Assembly (NCBI GenBank): GCA_947071285.1
Contig: CAMTFK010000213.1
Coordinates: 1-7,839, forward strand
DNA length: 7,839 bases
Origin: an uncultured Bacteroides sp.
GTDB lineage: Bacteria; Bacteroidota; Bacteroidia; Bacteroidales; Bacteroidaceae
Reading direction: 5' to 3'
The notes under the pieces: model-generated
The model's input: only the letters and a program-made list of their open reading frames with translations
Databases searched by the model: none
Told to the model about the DNA's origin: nothing
Part shown: in pieces, positions 6,480 through 7,839 of the stretch
Layout of the letters: each line of letters begins with the position of its first letter
How positions within the stretch are numbered: position 1 is the stretch's first letter
Program-made: the position numbers and the translations under genes

Positions 6480-7624
6480 AATGTTTCTCCTTTCACTGAT
6501 TTTACTGCCATCAGGGTGGCTTCATTCATAGTCTCCGCCACCTGAAAACGGTTGCTGTCCTTTAATAATTTCCTGCCGATATTCTCGTTGGTTCCCGTTA
6601 GCCTTACAATTACGGGTATGTCTGTTTGCAACTGGTCGAAAGCCTGTATCAGGCCGATGGCCACATCGTCACAACGGGTGATGCCGCCGAATATATTGAT
6701 AAAGACAGCTTTTACCTTCGAATCATTCAATAATATCTTCATGGCTTCAATCACTTTCACAGGATTTGAGCTGCCTCCGATATCCAGGAAGTTTGCCGGC
6801 GAACCGCCATAGAGTTTAATCATATCCATTGTGGTCATTGCCAGTCCGGCTCCGTTCACCATGCAGCCAATGTCACCGTCCATACGTACATAACTGAATC
6901 CTCTCTCTTTGGCGGTGGCTTCCAGTTGTTCTTCCGGAGTCGGTTCAAAAAGAGCCTGTACGTTGGGATGGCGGTAGAGTGCGTTATCATCGAATACCAT
7001 TTTTGCATCGATAGCCAGCAGTGTGCCTTTAGCCGTCAGTACCAGTGGATTGATTTCGGCCAGTGAAGCGTCATTTTCTATGAACGTTTGGTAAAGGTCC
7101 TGTAGGATAGTGGTCATGCGTTTGGCCTGTTCCGCTTGTTCAAAGAGTATGAATGCAAAACGTTGTGCCAGATATTTGGGCAATCCTATCAACGGGTCAA
7201 TGTTGTAGCGGATAATCTTTTCCGGAGTTTTACGGGCCACTTCCTCAATATCCATTCCGCCTGCCGCACTCATGATGAGAACGCCTGAGCGGGCATTGCG
7301 GTCGATGGTGAAGCTGGTGTAGTATTCAGCCGCGATGTCTACGGCTTCACTAATCAGGATTTGGGTCACAGGAAATCCTTTGATGGTCATATTCAGGATT
7401 TCCTGAGCATGCTGCCTCACAAGTGCTTCGCTGTCTGCCAGCTTGACGCCTCCGGCTTTTCCTCGTCCACCGGTCAGCACTTGGGCTTTGATAGCTACTT
7501 TGTTCACTCCTAATTGCCGGAAGGCGGCCACAGCTTCATCGGGCGTGTTGCATAACACGTACCGTTCTACCGGGATACCATAACGGGAGAAAATCTCTTT
7601 TGCCTGATATTCATGTACTTTCAT
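6476..7624 (-). CDS. sucC: Succinyl-CoA synthetase (succinate-CoA ligase) beta subunit
   Basis: This 382-residue beta subunit has an N-terminal ATP-grasp domain (MKVHEYQAKEIFSRYGIP start, GGRGKAGGVK at 52-61, EINPL at 190-194 with Asn192, and Asp206 in AIDAK as likely metal ligands). A C-terminal ligase domain carries IGCMVNGAGLAM (252-263), NFLDIGG (278-284) and NIFGGITRCD (310-319). It closely follows E. coli SucC and is intact. It makes the nucleotide-binding half of the enzyme; I cannot say from the sequence whether ATP or GTP is preferred. It is the first gene of a sucC-sucD operon, ends in TGA within the sucD start (4-base overlap), and has no 2-oxoglutarate dehydrogenase genes next to it in this window, unlike the E. 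coli cluster. The start lacks a Shine-Dalgarno; the leader just upstream is AT-rich with a short GGATTAT repeat. Confidence 0.97.
   Translation of the reverse strand: MKVHEYQAKEIFSRYGIPVERYVLCNTPDEAVAAFRQLGVNKVAIKAQVLTGGRGKAGGVKLADSEALVRQHAQEILNMTIKGFPVTQILISEAVDIAAEYYTSFTIDRNARSGVLIMSAAGGMDIEEVARKTPEKIIRYNIDPLIGLPKYLAQRFAFILFEQAEQAKRMTTILQDLYQTFIENDASLAEINPLVLTAKGTLLAIDAKMVFDDNALYRHPNVQALFEPTPEEQLEATAKERGFSYVRMDGDIGCMVNGAGLAMTTMDMIKLYGGSPANFLDIGGSSNPVKVIEAMKILLNDSKVKAVFINIFGGITRCDDVAIGLIQAFDQLQTDIPVIVRLTGTNENIGRKLLKDSNRFQVAETMNEATLMAVKSVKGETL
6487..6493 (-). promoter_or_regulatory. Strong Shine-Dalgarno site for sucD inside the sucC 3' end
   Basis: The minus strand reads AAAGGAG, followed by a seven-base spacer and the sucD ATG. 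It is the best ribosome binding site in the window, where most starts have none. Because it lies in translated sucC sequence, it suggests re-initiation or coupling that keeps the two subunits in balance. Confidence 0.75.
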
Positions 7625-7795
7625 GGATTATGGATTATAGATTACTATTTATCTTAAACAAATGGAAGAGCTAAAAAGTTGTCAAATAAGTGATTAAGAA
7701 GAGTAATAAGAGAAAGAGGCAGGCTTGTTGGCCGCAAGTGAGTAATATTATGAGGTAGGTCTTATGTGTGGATATAAACTGACAATATATACAAC
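7625..7795 (-). other. Leader and upstream region of sucCD, cut by the contig end
   Basis: These are 171 AT-rich bases before sucC. On the minus strand I see no exact TAnnTTTG element; the nearest is TCCATTTG about 35 bases before the ATG, and a TTTGACA box lies about 20 bases further upstream, so a degenerate promoter is possible. Directly before the start, + strand bases 7625-7643 repeat GGATTAT / GGATTAT / AGATTA. I see no gene, tRNA or strong hairpin here. Confidence 0.3.
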
Positions 7796-7839
7796 CTGTC
7801 TCTTATACACATCTGACGCTGCCGACGAAGAGGATAGTG
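7796..7839. other. Nextera/Tn5 sequencing adapter with i5 index (contamination, not genomic)
   Basis: Bases 7796-7814 are CTGTCTCTTATACACATCT, the 19-base Tn5 mosaic end used in Nextera libraries. They are followed at 7815-7828 by GACGCTGCCGACGA, the rest of the reverse-complemented Read 1 transposase adapter. Bases 7829-7836, AGAGGATA, occupy the i5 index position; the reverse complement TATCCTCT is the index I recall as Nextera S503/N503. Bases 7837-7839 (GTG) match the start of reverse-complemented P5. The order and lengths are exactly those of adapter read-through at a contig end. Confidence 0.98.

Noticed and set aside
5739..6545. Plus-strand open frames antisense to sucD and sucC (5739-6101, 6141-6545)
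   Set aside because: They are shadows of two highly conserved genes and show no domain, promoter or ribosome site of their own.
7625..7643. Short GGATTAT tandem repeat before sucC as a CRISPR or phase-variable repeat
   Set aside because: There are only two full copies and one degenerate copy without spacers, too few for a CRISPR array or a convincing slippage tract.
7796..7814. Tn5/IS50-like transposon end next to sucC
   Set aside because: The mosaic end is followed by the synthetic Nextera adapter, an index and P5 bases, so it is library sequence rather than a natural insertion.

Overview
The window looks like the end of a Bacteroides-type (Bacteroidota) chromosomal contig. The proteins are typical of that group. 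Several intergenic gaps carry the TAnnTTTG -7 promoter element characteristic of Bacteroides, and most starts lack a strong Shine-Dalgarno sequence. Genus-level assignment is an inference from these signs; I could not run a search.

Layout, left to right. At 1-729 (+) there is a two-gene toxin-antitoxin module: a small charged antitoxin with a RelE/ParE-fold toxin, overlapping by one base. It ends exactly where the next gene, on the other strand, ends. At 730-1932 (-) is a 12-helix major facilitator transporter that closely resembles E. coli Fsr (fosmidomycin resistance). At 1983-4403 (-) is a large soluble PAS-GAF-PAS-PAS histidine kinase with no receiver domain and no response regulator beside it. 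A 277-base divergent gap follows. It holds a kinase promoter candidate, two hairpins, and a terminator-like hairpin whose loop and 3' arm also contain a good promoter. At 4681-5553 (+) is a PfkB/ribokinase-fold pyridoxamine/pyridoxal kinase (vitamin B6 salvage). A shared hairpin at 5559-5595 separates it from the convergent sucD-sucC operon (5604-7624, -), which encodes both subunits of succinyl-CoA synthetase with a 4-base ATGA overlap and a strong internal ribosome binding site for sucD.

The last 44 bases (7796-7839) are not genomic. They are the Tn5 mosaic end and Nextera adapter, followed by an 8-base i5 index and the first three bases of P5. The true genomic sequence stops at about 7795, so the region upstream of sucC is cut off by the assembly.

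Functionally the window is mostly ordinary: central metabolism (sucCD), cofactor salvage (B6 kinase), an intrinsic efflux pump, an orphan sensor and a TA module. I found no convincing new multi-gene system. The points worth a second look are the adapter end, the start of the antitoxin, the zero-gap convergent junction, and the structured promoter region in front of the B6 kinase.
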